From assembly GCA_007922225.1 (NCBI GenBank), contig ML679954.1:27260240-27324239 (forward strand): DNA of 64,000 bases. The letters run 5' to 3'. Each line of letters opens with the position of its first letter. Position 1 is the first letter of the stretch. The translations under genes were made by a program, and so were the position numbers. The notes under the pieces are model-generated. The model worked only from the letters and a program-made list of their open reading frames with translations. It searched no databases and was not told the DNA's origin. This DNA comes from Emydura subglobosa (taxonomy: Eukaryota; Chordata; Testudines; Chelidae). This document shows positions 12,201 to 25,516 of the stretch, piece after piece.

Positions 12201-14695
12201 ATGAGTTTTTCCTTCCCTAAACATTCCCAGCAAAGTAAAACGTTCCCTGAGGATGGGGAAGTCAGTGTCCTTTATCTGTGCTGCTGTAGCATTTCTAGTA
12301 TAGACATACCCTTAAACTGACAGGGTAATATCCTTTCAGCTCCTGTTTCATTAAGGCCAGATGTGGCAAATTTAGAACATTTCCTCATACTCCCATCTTG
12401 TAAATGCCTAAATCATTGATCGTTCCAGCATTACATGTAGAAGCAGAGACTTCCATTGCATGCTAGGTTATTAGGTTTCAACAGCATATTAGAGCACTCC
12501 ATAATTAAATGTCTTTTCCTATCTAATAATTCTTTGTACGCCATTGAATTTGCATGATATATTAGCTATAATTTAAGATCATTGCTTCAGACACAAATGC
12601 CACTTATGTCAAAGGAAGGGGTACAGATCAAGGGCACTATAGTAATTTTCCTAGACATTCCTTGTCAGAAGGTGTTTTTAGAAGTAGAATATTCTGAATG
12701 TCTCTGAAGACACAAATATTCTTCTGTATGTTGAATGGAAATTTTGCTCTTAAAAACCATTATTTGTTATATCTACAGCTAGAGCAAGTGTGTTTTTCAT
12801 TCCTCATGGTGGCCTTCGGTTTGCTGAGTCAAAGACAAGTACAGCCATAGATGCTGGAACTAAGGATGCAGGGGGTGCTGCAGTATTCCCTGGCTTGAAG
12901 TGGATTCCATAATAAACAGAGTTTGCAGTTTGGTTCAATGGCTTTCAGCACCCCCATTATACAAATTGTTCCAGCACTACTGAATACAGCTTATAACTGA
13001 GGATAATATATGTAATCCATAGCTGGTTAAAGGACAACTGATATAGCTGAAGATCAATAGTAACTCAGTTATTTGTATTATTAACTGTTTCTGTGCAAAC
13101 TTGGGAGAATTAATGGCAGCATGTCATTTAGTGTCTCATTGTCCTTTTCCAGTATGTAAACTCAAAACAGATTGATGTACATTCAGAAAATGTAGCAATT
13201 ACCTGTCACAGCAAAGATTAGACAAATAAATAGCTGCTTGCAACATAGTTAAAATCCAGGTCTGTTAAACCACACAACCCTTGCCGTGCAACTGAACTCA
13301 GACTGGACTATAATGGAAAATGGCTTCTTCATTCAAGTAAATATCACCTCTGTATCTTTTAGGCTATAATGACACACTCACATTGATATTGTAGACCCTA
13401 ATTAGTTTGTTTGATTTAGGGAATATCAAATGTAGGGTATGACTTAACAGCATAGAATAAACCACATTCTCACCACTAAACCTTTCAGATAGAGATCATT
13501 ATCCTGTCACACCAAGCCAAAATGTTGCTTCAGTCCTTAAATAAGCATTAGATTGTCCTGGCCCTTACACAAGTATTCAAGGGGAAAGAAGGATCACAGG
13601 AGGATTATTTGCCTTGCTTCTCGCGCATAATCAACCATAGGGGCTGGGAAGAGGCAGGACATTGATGATGGAGAGGTGAGCTTAGGGAATGATTGTGTAT
13701 TCTGAGGCACAAACTCGCACACCTGAGGCAATGCAGCTCCATGCTATTCCAAACATGAACAAGTGTACAGAGTGTGATATACAGCCTGAATTATGTCTCT
13801 ATCCCTTTAGCCCAAACCCTTCTTTCATGATTCTAAAGTTACCCATTGCTCCTCTCTACCCCGTTATCTTACACCAATTTTCATAAATGGTTGTATCCAT
13901 GTTCCAAGATGTGATCAAGATCAAGATCCATTCCAGGAATATAGCTTAGGGACCAATGGCTCTGAGGCTTGAAGACTTTGTTTATTGGGAATATAACCAT
14001 GTCAATACCTATCAACAAGTAGATACTTCTCTGACAATGAGTATATCAGGTATATCATTAGCAACTGAAAGTATGACATCTCAATTCATAACAGGCTGTC
14101 GATCAGCAGGTGGCATGCTTTCTGCACTGTCGAACAAAGAGAAGAAAGTCTCATGCTATCATTGCAATATTCAGGGGCAGGTCTACTCCTTGTAGATGTT
14201 CTATAGTTGCTGCACAAATTTCCTCACTCTTGGATTCAGATGTGACTCCCTTTGTGCAGAACTGTCAAACCCACAGTTAATGCCATCATGTAATAATGTA
14301 GATGTTGAATTACAAAACTACAAAGCCAGCAATAGTTTCAGGAGTAATTTTCACATAATTCCATACTCCTCACTCTCATTTGTTGACTCCATTATTCTTC
14401 ATCTAATGATGCATTTATAACAAGGCTGGATTTTGCCAGTGTTAACAAGCTCATAATATTAATGTATTGGAAACTGGTTTTGGGGATTTTTTTTGTTTGT
14501 TTTTTCAAGGCAAACTAATACAACTATTAAGCTAAAGCGTATGGTACTGAGATAAGTACAGTGAAACTCTATGTGCAATACTGTGTCCTTTATGAAGAGT
14601 TTCCACAAGAAATGTTATAATACAGACATGTATTTGTCACTAGCACCTTTCAGGATCACAGAATGCTATACCAGCATAAATTAAGTCTCACAAGT
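9271..14695. other. Non-coding, no recognised gene
   Basis: AT-rich sequence. A homopolymer-rich block at 9900-10260 alternates A-runs and T-runs and contains several near-complementary stretches; it may be an old palindromic repeat. A tagacatacccttaa motif near 12300 looks like a lone MITE end. Short open frames, such as 11952-12173, show no recognisable protein. Confidence 0.5.
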
Positions 14696-14699
14696 ACCT

Positions 14700-14880
14700 G
14701 GTAAGAGATGTAACTATTACATGTATTTTAAGGTGACACTTTGAGCTACAGAAGAGTTAGATGACTTACCCAAGGTCACAGAACAAAGCCATACAGTGGC
14801 AGAGCAGGGAACAGAGTGCAGGAGTCTGAATCTCCAGTTCTCTGTTGGGACCATTAGACGACACTACACTCAACATTACT
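14700..14880 (+). repeat. MIR/L2-like SINE tail
   Basis: It contains the diagnostic string acccaaggtcacagaac followed by a gtggcagagcaggga box and a cagttctctgttgggaccatta box, the 3' core shared by MIR and L2-like repeats. It is heavily diverged. Confidence 0.6.
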
Positions 14881-17140
14881 GGAATGGAAACAATTGTAAC
14901 TGGTTTCTCTCCTAACAGAATATGGCCAGATTTTTAGTTTAATTTATATAGCTATAAAAATTTGCATTGCTTGGAGAAATTTATGAAAAGAAACTTACAT
15001 TCTTACTGGTGTGATTTAAAAGAAAGCCTTTTTGCAAGAGTAATATGCAGGGTTTCACATGTAGCCATAGAATTTGCTACCAACTTGTACAACTTCTACC
15101 CCTTGTAGCAGAATTGTATTCAAGAATCTCAGCTTCACGTGAAAATATTTTTCCAATCTTCATGGGTTGGAAGATAACTTTGAAAAATTCATTGCTAGGT
15201 TTTCAGACACCTTGAAACCATAGTTGTCTGAGAGGTGTGACCTGCCCTACTCAACTAAATGGAGAGCTAATGCTGAAAAATTAAGCATGCCAATATTTAA
15301 CTGTATTACAGGGCCTAATCTACTGATTGTCTTATATCTTGTCATATTTAACTGTGATAAGTCTCCATTTATATATTTAACTGATGCTACTACCAAATTT
15401 TTATCAGAGTGCGAAGAACCCAGGGAACTTGCTGCTGACTTTAGGTCCACCTTGCTGCAGAGTACATAAAGCCTTGATTAAGGCCACAGTGAAGGGCAAA
15501 TGTATGCAGTTGGAGACCTGCCTTTCTATTCAGATGTTTAATTACATTAATTCATGCCTTGGTGATTCTCTAACATTGTTTGTAATGTGAATACAGTATG
15601 AAGTTGATATACTGCACTTCTCAGACAAAATTAAAACTGTAAAATATGGCCCAACGCTGCCCAAGAAGGACCAGAAGGGGGAAGGGAGCCTAAGACCCCA
15701 ACACCACAGAAGTCCCACTGTGCAACCAGTACACAGCTGAGGCTGTGGTTTGCAGGGGTAGGATTTCTGACCATATAGGGAGGGGAGAGCTGGTGAACAG
15801 ATATACCAGCTAAGGATGATGCCATGGAAGGTTAGTCAGCAAGGGTTCAAGGGAGCTACTTCAGTTTACATGAGCTGAGGACCTGTCTTCACAACTTTAA
15901 ATTTGTAGCATTTTCTGACTGATATTGTGTCTCCCACAGGTTTCTCCATGGGAAAGGGTGATATAGCCTTATTATAGTCAGTGCAGAAAGCATCATCTAT
16001 AGCTAGATTGCCTGACATTTTCCATTACAATCTCCTGTTTTCAGTTGCTTATAATTTTTTTCAAACTAACTATTTTCCATTCAGCGTGTGTCTCAAACTG
16101 TTTTGTTTTTGTTTTTTTCCTTCCAGTAGAAGCAGTTCAGCTGTTTCATTGAACGAGGTCAGGAAAAATACATTATTTTGCTTATATTAAAAAAAATTCT
16201 TAACTGTTCAAGAAGCTCTAAGGCCTCCAAGCTTTGGAGCAAGGTCTTAAAATTTGGCAGGGGGGACAGGTCACCCTCATGTCAGGGATATGCCTTTCCT
16301 ATCCCAGTGAAAATATACTCACCAAGTTATAAGCCATTGGAAAAAAACCCAAAAAAACTGTTTGTGCATTGTCAGCAGAGCCTTGTTAGAGTTTGGCTGC
16401 TAAATTCTTTGAAGATACTGTCTGCACTGACCATGGTCTAGCCATGGCTGCAGAATCTGGCACCATTTCCCTCCAATTGCTCCTTCCCACTGCTGGGGCT
16501 GCTGAGATGCAGTACACAAGAAATGGCTCCCCCTGCTAGCACTCAGACAGCAATGAGAAGCAGATTGAGATGACTCTATTGCTGAAGATTAAGGAGTTTG
16601 ACAAGGAGTGAGTTTTGCTACTGATTTAAATGAGAGCAGGATCATATCATATTCTTTGTGCACAATCTTGTTTCATTCCCTGAGCACCATCCACCTTGTG
16701 CACTGAATTAAAGAAAAAAAAGTGTGATCATGAAATTAAAGACTGAATCATAATGCACAAGCGGGTCAAATTAAGGTGACACAAGCAACCTTAATTCAGG
16801 AATTTCCTTTTTTCTTAAATTAAGTATTTTTGTCTGTAATATATATTAAATGTAGATTAGATAGATACACATTTGGTTTGCCTTCTCATGATTTCAAACA
16901 CTACAGAAGTTTAGCAGTGTACTATTTGGGATTTAAGGAGCTGGATTGCACCAAAGGTACTGAAGTTGAGGCTTAGAAGGGGGTCCTTAAATTGTGTGGG
17001 GAAAAAAAGACAAGAAAGCTAGCATGTATAAATTAAGTAGACAAAATCAGCTAGTGGTTTGTAACAAAAATACTTAAAATAATGTGAAAGGGAGGGCAGA
17101 AGTGTTAATTATTTATCATTCATTTTAAACTAACAGCTGA
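14881..17140. other. Non-coding, no recognised feature
   Basis: No repeat family or exon recognised. The open frames on both strands at 15224-15469 overlap each other and look like chance. Confidence 0.45.
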
Positions 17141-17144
17141 GGTT

Positions 17145-17370
17145 CCAGTGAAGATCTGGGCCTTATTGTGCTAGGCCCTGTTCAAAACATAGTGGTAGTC
17201 TCTCCCCTGAAGATCTTACAATTTAAACACAAGAGAGAAAAAGCATGGGAGGGTACACAAAGGCACAGATAGTTGCAGTGGTTTGCCCAAGGTCACATAA
17301 CAAGTGAATAATAGAGCTGACCCTTGAATGCACGTATCCTGACTCCCAGTCCAGCACACTGTCTCACACT
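17145..17370 (+). repeat. MIR/L2-like SINE copy
   Basis: It reads ggccttattgtgctaggccctg, then a gatcttacaatttaaac box, gcccaaggtcacataac, and ctgactcccagtccagcacactgtc. The order of boxes is the same as in the tails at 14.7 and 18.4 kb, with more of the 5' side kept. Confidence 0.6.
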
Positions 17371-18344
17371 GATGTCAAGCAATCTAACCATATATTTCAA
17401 GATGCAATATTGCTTCATTTGTGTTGCCCTCCCCCACAACACCAAAGGTTCTTTTTCAGACTTCTTGCGATCTTCTGCATACACGTGTATTGTCATACCC
17501 CTCAGGTACCAGCTGGAGTGATGTGACGCACCAGCCTTTAAAAATGCAGGATACCTCTTTTATAGAGTGTGCGCACATCATGCTATAATACTTTTCATTA
17601 AATGTAAGTATTATTTCATCCTGCATCCATAATGCTTAATTTTAAACTGTCAAATTCTTTACCAATTCATAAAGTAAAGCAAGTATATGCATTTTTGCTA
17701 TAAGAGCTTCATTACTGAATTCCTCAATTTGTTGAGGAAGTCATTCTTGCCAAAAAAAGGCAGCTTGACACTACTCTACTGTTGTCTTCAAACTCGATCT
17801 CTCAAAGCAAGTACAAGTGCTCCTTATTTTAAGTAGCAGTAAATTTCTTTTCTGCCTCAAGCAAGTCTTTCGGATGTTGCACATCAAAATACAGCTTTTC
17901 TTCACTCATCTTAATAGGTAGCAAAGAGTTCTGAGTTTTTAGGTTCAGAGACTGATGTAGTCTTGCTTTGACCTTTCTCAACATGCTAAATGCCCTCCAG
18001 TGCTCTGCACTGGAGTATGGCAGTCACAGCAGAATTCTCATCAATCTCCTGAAGAGAGGCAATACATCTGTTCTATAGCACAGCTTAAGAATGCTGCTCC
18101 AATAACTCAAAATATGTTGTTGTCATTCATTTGCTGCAATGGGGGATGCATCAGTACCTGCAGTCTGGCACACTGAATATTCAGCAAGCAACTAATCCCT
18201 GTCTTCTTCAGTATCACAAGTTCCCGGTTTACTTGCAATATCATGGATATCCTTTAATCGAGAGGGAACCACAGTAGCATATATCTTAGCAAAATTTCAT
18301 CAACAGAAAACTTAAGTATCCTTTTTGTTTCCGTAATTAAATAT

Positions 18345-18510
18345 AATAATAAATAATATTTATCTCTGATGTAGTACTTTTCATCTATAGATCTCAAGGC
18401 ACTTTACGAAGGAAGGTAGGTATTATTACCACTATTTTACAGATGAGGAATATAAGAAACTGAAGAGATTAGCTCAAGGTCACACAACTGGTCAGTGGAA
18501 GAGTAGATTT
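18345..18510 (+). repeat. MIR/L2-like SINE copy
   Basis: Boxes in order: cttttcatctatagatctca, aggcactttacgaagg, ttttacagatgaggaa and aaggtcacacaactggtc. These match the amniote L2/MIR 3' end. It is non-coding. Confidence 0.65.
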
Positions 18511-19699
18511 CTCAAAATATCTGGGGTTCCCCAGATCAGAATCATCACAACACATGGAGTCACAAGTATGAACTAATAGTACAAGAGATCATTAAGACCC
18601 AGCAGAGGCTATGGACAGACTTAAGACCCTGGATCTATTTGGCTGGTATTTTGGAGGCATAATAGGCCTTGGATCAGATGGGAGAGAACACATCATATCT
18701 GAAGCCATCTAAAATGTGAACAAGTTTAGCAGAATCTGCCCCTAAATTTGAGGGCAAATAAGTGTAAAAAATCCTGTATTAATTACTGAATCTAAAATAC
18801 TTCCGTAGAGCTTTGATTTGCTGTATCATTAAGTTAATGACTGCATGCAGCCTGCTGTCTCAGTCTTACCTTTTTGATTTACACATAACATAGATCAGAT
18901 TTTGACTTGATTCATCTGTGTGCATTATGTCTTCAGGTATCACTGGTTAAACATTCTTTAGTGTTATAATTTTAAAAGCAGGATACTCAGCTACAACCAA
19001 AAATATAGACAATGTGTATTCAAAGCTCACTTCTGCAGTCCCCTGATCCTGCAGCAGCTCAGTGGAGGCCAGTTCCCCCGCGGCATAACTGCCCAAGATC
19101 AGCAAGACACAAGAAGTACTCATCACACCTTTCATCCATCTGTAGAGCCAGGCTATGCTGGTACCTGAGTACAAAACAGCCATATCAGAAGCAGAGAATC
19201 TGTCCTTCAGTATTCAAGACAATAAACTGTAATATAGAAGTACCTCATGGTTACCACTTCAAAGCCATATAAGACTACTTTGATGGAAACTAAAATTAAT
19301 TTTTCTGATAGTGTTAATGATGTATCATTTGTAAGTTTGTTACAACTACACCTCAAGCATTTCTCCAGATCTTAATTCAACATTCCAACCCATTTAAAAA
19401 AAAATCTTATCATAGAAATCATTTACAGACTTCATAAACACACTTTCATATTATTAGTGAAGGATCTTAAAAAAGAGCAATTTCCATGCCAAAAATGCAC
19501 ATGTACTGTAAGTTGTTTATAATAAAAACCAACTAAATTGGCATTTGCTTCCAGCAAAACTGACTATTTTCTTCATTTTGATTAGAAAAAGATATCACTC
19601 TGTAAAACCTTGTGCACTTGGTTGAATAGTAAATTCTTTATATGTTAATTTTCCCTTTTTTAATGGAAGCATTCACCAATAGTATCCATGTAAATGATA
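18511..19699. other. Non-coding, no recognised feature
   Basis: AT-rich sequence with short opposing open frames at 18947-19272 that overlap and resemble no family. Confidence 0.45.
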
Positions 19700-21440
19700 C
19701 TTATAAAAATAACAGTACAAACAAAAGCCCTGCTCCTACAGAGCCCCACAGTAGTCATCGAGCATAGCATGGACATCATCTTCATCTTCCAGTGTTTGCA
19801 GTGCTTGCTGAGCCACCCAAGAGCAGCTTCATCAGGAGAATGAAGAGCCCTAAGGCCACCATGAAGTCTGGTTGGTTGACATGCGTCAACAACATGCACC
19901 ATTGACTGACGGAGACCATATTGACAAAGTGGGTCACTGCACAGACCCCATGTGAAGAGGATGACTGTGCATATTCCTTGGCCAGATTGGAACCTGTTCA
20001 GCAGAGTCCAAATGTGACATGGCAGGTCTAGTCCCAGCGGTCAGATCAGCGACAAGGAAGAACACTTATCATGCTGCTGACAGATTCTGATCTGGCAGTT
20101 GAGACCACAATTGATGCCTTTATGTAAGTCATGCTCTCAGGTGATGGAAGATGTCCATGTACAGTGGGAAACCTGGATTGGCACATAGCTTTTCCACTAG
20201 TGTGGAATGAATATCAATGAATATGTGGAGAAGTTATGTTGCTCAGAACTGGTAGCCATGAAATAGGACTGGGGCGCAGTATGCTTGTGATGATGCACAT
20301 GGTAGAGTTCAATTTGACATCGACCAGGTTAGTGTGAGGCAAACTACACCACGTAGGCACACAATATTCTGCTGAGCAATAAATAGCAAAGAGCCAGAGC
20401 CGATGCATGAAGTGCCTGTGTGGCTGCTCCCCATGTCAAACTGACTAATTTACTGATTAGTTTATTCCTGGTCCTGACTTTGGCAGCAGTCTTTTTTAGA
20501 TGGTCACGGTAAGTCAGAGTGGTCCAGTGTGACGCCAATATAGATCAGTTATGCCTTGTATTTCAGTCAGTCATTCTATGTAGAGGAAGATGTCTAACTC
20601 ATGTTTAACACTTGCTTTGAGAGGTGGAAGATGCTCGAAACCATTTTGGTCACACTTGGTTGGAAGCATCAACTGCTATGGTCATCTGCCAGCTTGGCCA
20701 GGTTGGCATTCAAGACGTTCTCCAATTCAGTGAAAGAGCATGACTGGGTACCACAGCAGATGTCATCTGCACAGATAAACTTGTGTGACTGAGTCAGTGA
20801 CAGGTCATTTGTGTAATGATTGAACAGGGTGGGTGCAAGCACAGTCTTGGGGTAAGCTGTTGGATTGTCTTCTCAATATACTTGTTCTATTTCCTACGTG
20901 TATCTGAAAATGCCTGTCATGAAGTAGAAGTTCAATGTCCACCACCCATGCTGGGAGAGCTCGACAGTTTTACCAGAAGACCAGTATGTTATACTGTATT
21001 GTAGGCCGCTGTCAGATGCAAGACAGCACCTATTTTGAAATCTGTTTTCTATATATGTAGCAAGGCTAGGACTTGGTTGCATGTGCTTCAACCTTTCCAG
21101 AAGCCAACGTTGTTGACACTGAGAGTTGCCTCCACCTCTGGAGATATATGCTGGAGAATAGGATTTTGAAGATGAAACAGAGAAATTGGTCAGTAGCTTG
21201 CTGCATTGTGGGGGCCCTTTTCGGGTTTTAGAAGGGCAATCACTTTTGACATTTTCCAGATCCTTGGCAGATTACCCTCATTGACAAACTATGTCAGGAA
21301 TTTGGATAACCATTGATGGGCATTGGTTCCACGGTGTTTCAGGGATTCTGGTGAAATGTTGTTGTATCCCACTGCCACTCTGGATTTGATATTGCTCAGT
21401 ACAGTGTCAGGTTCAGTGCTTGTGAATGGGCTACGCACTG
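19700..21440 (-). pseudogene. Jockey-like non-LTR retrotransposon reverse transcriptase, relic
   Basis: Minus-strand frames joined across many stops follow a LINE reverse transcriptase: NISPESLKH with N-A-H-Q-W-L near 21330; LPRIWKMSKVIALLKPEKGP then A-S-Y-P-I-S at 21190-21270; a decayed L-T-A-A-Y-T-V box near 21010; the A-D-D catalytic box at 20762-20770; T-L-T-Y-R-D-H-L-K-K-T near 20510; and a cysteine-containing tail with H-V-V-D-A-C near 19890. The enzyme copies element RNA at a nicked target. The spacing of the boxes and the Cys/His tail fit the jockey group, but I cannot fix the clade. Stops occur every 20-60 codons, so it is long dead. Confidence 0.7.
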
Positions 21441-23223
21441 AGAATTATATCATCTGAATTGCCACCATACATCACAAATCTGCCTATCTATGAACTTATT
21501 CAGTGAGCTTGTTGAGTGGACTCGTGCATCTAACATACTCACAAGCCCAGAGGTTGGAATTGTGTATTTGGATATGGATAACTGATAGTCAGCTATGCAT
21601 GCTTTATAAAAAATAGCGCTGAATCCTCACAGAGCTATTGTGATTATCTTCTGAGAGCCCAAGCTTTGACCAACTTAAAATACTGATCATTGCATATTGT
21701 GTATTAATCAGTGCTTTAATTTTATCTATTACTATTATTAATTAAGAGCTGACATCGTGCAGTAAAGTACCAGCATTATTCATTATTTGCTAAGCACTGT
21801 GTGCATATTTTAAGTAAATAAATAATTGTTAAACATGCAATATATTAACAGTAATTAGTGAATAATTTGATGTATCACTAAAATGGAAAACAGTAACATT
21901 TTACAATATGATCTGCATTCTATACTGACAGTATTGCAGTTGCTATTCATAACAGTAAATTATTTGTATTCTTCCTGGTATTTGTATTTTAACTGCCTGA
22001 AGGACATTTATCTTGTGCTTTTAATATTGTACACTGCCTAGGGATCAGGTAGTTGCTATATTATGATCTTAACTAACTAAAGTTGGTAATTGGACTAATA
22101 CCAAAAAATGTTAATGTGCAGATCCCTAATTAGTCAATTTTTATAGTGAACAAAATCAATGCAAAAGGTCAACTAAGTCTCATGACTGTGGATTGATCAC
22201 AAAATTAATTTTGTTACTCCTCTGAAACTGTCTGCAATAAAAAAAAGACTACTATAAATTCTGCCCATTAATACTTAATACCAAGTAGAAGAGGGTATTG
22301 GTAGCAGCTAACTAATGTAAAACACTGGAATTAATCCTACATGTAATCAGATTTCTTTTTTCTTTTTTTTTTTAAACACAAACACCTAATTCTTCAGATG
22401 ACGTGGAACTTCCACTAATATAAGTGGGAGTTAAGCAAACTGAGATCCATTATAGGGATCCTTAATCCATTAAGTAATCCTCCAGTAATGAGCTAGATTG
22501 AACTAGATGAATTAGAACTAGTTTAGCCAGACCCAGCTAAGGTTTCTTATTCCTCTCTGTTTCCTGCTATCCCCATCTCCATTTGACAAATCTTCCCCAA
22601 CCTCTCAGAATCTCAGGAAGCTAATCAGATAACTGAAGTCACACAGGGCTCCCTGCCCATAGATTCCTCACTTTAATTCTGTGTGCAAATTTCCACTTAC
22701 CAGCCACCATAATGACATTATAGCTCACTGAGGACCAATCCTAGTCCCACACTTATGCCAAATAGCTGAGCTGGGAACTGTGCAGAGGAGGAATTCTTCC
22801 CCCCAAGCTGTGGATCCATTCTGCAGAGTACTCCACCATCAGCTGCATGAGCAGTGATAGATCCCTGCTGGCCCCAAGAATCACTGCACACTGTGATGCA
22901 AGGCCTCCCGTAGAGGTGGTTTTGTAGAATACATGAGGTTCATTTTCCATTTACAGGCTCCTGAAATCCTCCACACACACACACCTCCTAGCAGAACTGC
23001 CGTGGCTTTAGGGTCTGTGATCATCTACACCTAAGAGAAAAGGAACAGGATTTGCTCCTGAGACAACAAAACCCCAAATACTGTGTTCAATAAACATTGT
23101 TTCTTTTAACAAACTTTCTGAAGCAGTGTTGTATGCTTATTTTAGTGCTATGTTCCATAGTGCATTAGCTCATGTCCCTTTCCTTTATCACAGCAATAAA
23201 TCTCTCATTTACAAGCACGGAAG
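21441..23223. other. Non-coding, no recognised feature
   Basis: AT-rich sequence with a short (CA)n run at 22970-22983. No exon or repeat family recognised. Confidence 0.5.
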
Positions 23224-23279
23224 ACTTAAAAAGAACTCTTAGATTTTTTTTTTTGTGTGTTTAAGAGTTCTTTTTAAGT
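23224..23279. repeat. Perfect 18-bp inverted repeat (hairpin)
   Basis: acttaaaaagaactctta at 23224-23241 is exactly complementary to 23262-23279, with a 20-base T/G-rich loop. It abuts a compound microsatellite. It could be a small MITE or a hairpin formed by local template switching. Confidence 0.85.
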
Positions 23280-23282
23280 GTG

Positions 23283-23322
<40 letters not shown>

Positions 23323-23372
23323 AACACACACAAATCTATCTATCTATAGATAGATAGATAGATAGATATAAA
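23280..23372. repeat. Compound microsatellite (TA)n(CA)n(TCTA)n(TAGA)n
   Basis: About 12 TA units are followed by CA units, then TCTA units that turn into TAGA units across a self-complementary centre. The right half is itself a palindrome. Confidence 0.9.
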
Positions 23373-24726
23373 ATATTCCATTGATGCTCTCATTATGGGT
23401 TTTCTATTGCCTTACCCCAGTGCAAATATCAGATCAAAAAAAAAAAAAAAGGTAAAGACCACCTAAAGGATTACCTAACAAAGTAGCTTTGTTTGCCTTT
23501 AGCAATTTAACATGGTTTCTACCTAGAACTTTGCTCACATGCAGATGAAAACACTTCCATATATCTGAATGCAGTGCTGAGCTGACTGTCCTCTGGGCTG
23601 ATCCAAATGAAAAGTTCCTGGTCATCTTTTAAGTACATAGTCACAAAGTTTGAGTACAATTGATGCATTGCATTTTATTACAATTTGAGTACAATTGATG
23701 CATTTGTTCAAGACAAAAATGGAAGTAGTAGAATTCTGATTTTGTACAATACCTGTTAGCAATTGGAGTTTGAAGAAACATGGGAGAAAAGTTCATAGGT
23801 GAGTTCCTTCCCTGTGATCACATCTATTCTCCTGTATCTCTGTAAATGCCTGATATTTAATAAAAGTAATAAACATTCATTCCCAGTACCTTGATTTAAT
23901 ACTATGTACCAGAAGAGCACATTTCAATCACCAAGGACACATTATCTCAAGAAAATGTTGCAAGGTTCTGAATAGAATGTTGAACTCTTCTAGGGTATTT
24001 GATATGCTAACAAATAGATTATCAAGTTTCTGGTTCCTACTATGACATGCCAATACTAATTATATTACTTCTAAAAATTCTATAACAGGATGTCATTCAC
24101 TGCTAATGTACTTTGTTTCATATAAATGCAGAAAGAAAATATGCAATAGGCTGCAGTGTACCACCCTCTTATTGTAACCCAAGTACATCCTTTACCTTAC
24201 TTTTGGCATAGGAGCTTCACAACTGATCAATTCAAGAGTTGTGATAGTGACTCAAATCCAGTATTTGCATTGCTCTCTGTACACGTCATCCACCAAAGAC
24301 ATGGGACACGATTTAGCTGATGGATGAGGGTTTGGGATACTTTTATTTACAGTTCACTCATTCCTAGTAATGTTATGTTAGATAAGAAGCAGCTGTTTTT
24401 CTGGTAAATTTAAAGACACAGGGGCAATTGCCATCTGGTGTACACTGACGTAGCACTATTGAAATCAGTGGTTTGGAAATCAGTGTAATTTAATATGACC
24501 ATTTAAATAACTACTCATTTCCTAAAGTGGTTCATTGTACAGCTACCACATCTTTACAGGCTAAAGAAGTTTCTTTCCTTTTTTGACTTTTAAATGTGAG
24601 ATATTTGGGATCATAATTTATTTACTACACTCACTTTCTATAATCCAGTCAAATGATCCCTTCTAAATGCTCTCAGAGCAAAGTAAATCTTTTCTAAACC
24701 ACTGGCCAACAAATGCTTACTGTTCA
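23373..24726. other. Non-coding, no recognised feature
   Basis: Contains a 14-base A-run near 23435 and a direct repeat of tttgagtacaattgatgcat at 23650-23700. No gene seen. Confidence 0.45.
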
Positions 24727-25345
24727 TTAAAAAAAAAACCAAAAACAAAAACAAAAACGAGAGTCCTGTAACTTTAAAGACTAACAAATTTAATTTCTGC
24801 AGGCATAAGCTTTCGTGGGCTGTAACCCACTTCGTCAGATGTAAGGAATAGAAATCAAATAGGGGGTATATATATACATCTAAGGGTAAGGAACAACAAT
24901 GGGGAAGGTAGGTATAAGCAAAGTCCATTCAGTTAGAGTAGTTGAGGCGTATTTACAACCATTGATTAGGAGGTGAGAATGTGTGAACAGTGACAATTAC
25001 TTCTTGTAATGAGATAACCATTCCAAGTCCCTATTCAGACCCAGTTGATTGTGTCAAGTTTGCAGATGAGTTCCAGCTCTGCAGTTTCTCTTTGAAGTCT
25101 GTTTTTGAAGTTTTTTTATAGAAGTATGGCAACTTTCAAGTCAGCTACAAAGTGTCCTGGGAGATTGAAGTGCTCTCCGACTGGTTTATGGATGTTACCA
25201 TTTTTTATGTCTGATTTGTGTTGATTTACTCTTTTGCGTAGTGACAGTCTGGTTTGGCCAATGTACATGGCAGAGGGGCATTGCTTGCACATGATGGCAT
25301 ATATTACATTAGTAGATGTGCAGGTATCTGTAGATCATCAATTGA
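24727..25345 (-). mobile_element. Penelope-like element, 3' part with GIY-YIG endonuclease
   Basis: The minus strand from about 25330 to 25130 is open and encodes a GIY-YIG-type nuclease core: V-I-Y-A-I-M-C-K-Q-C (25280-25307), then MYIGQT (25250-25268), R-L-S-L-R-K-R-V-N-Q-H-K (about 25215-25250) and an H-F/L-P-G-H stretch near 25160. Penelope-like elements join this nuclease to a telomerase-like reverse transcriptase. Here the reverse transcriptase is missing, so the copy is 5'-truncated. Downstream is a 3' untranslated part with a small gtgggctgtaacccac hairpin, ending in a (GTTTTT)n-type tail, the complement of 24727-24757. The final ~350 bases are non-coding. Confidence 0.8.
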
Positions 25346-25516
25346 AAAGTTATATGTTACAGTTATACAGGAAATTTATTAAGATATTTAAGGGCATTTT
25401 GTAGACAAATATAGAAGGATAGTAAAGTCTGATAACAGGAAACAAATCCTAGAACCAGATGCAACCATCCAATCCACATAGCAGATTTCATATCAGTGGG
25501 TGAAATATTTGAGGAC

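Noticed and set aside
15631..15825. 64-codon Pro/Ser-rich minus-strand frame as a gene
   Set aside because: Short, no family resemblance, and the composition follows a local GC-rich patch.
24638..24928. 96-codon minus-strand frame as a gene
   Set aside because: It is the 3' untranslated tail of the Penelope-like element read through by chance.
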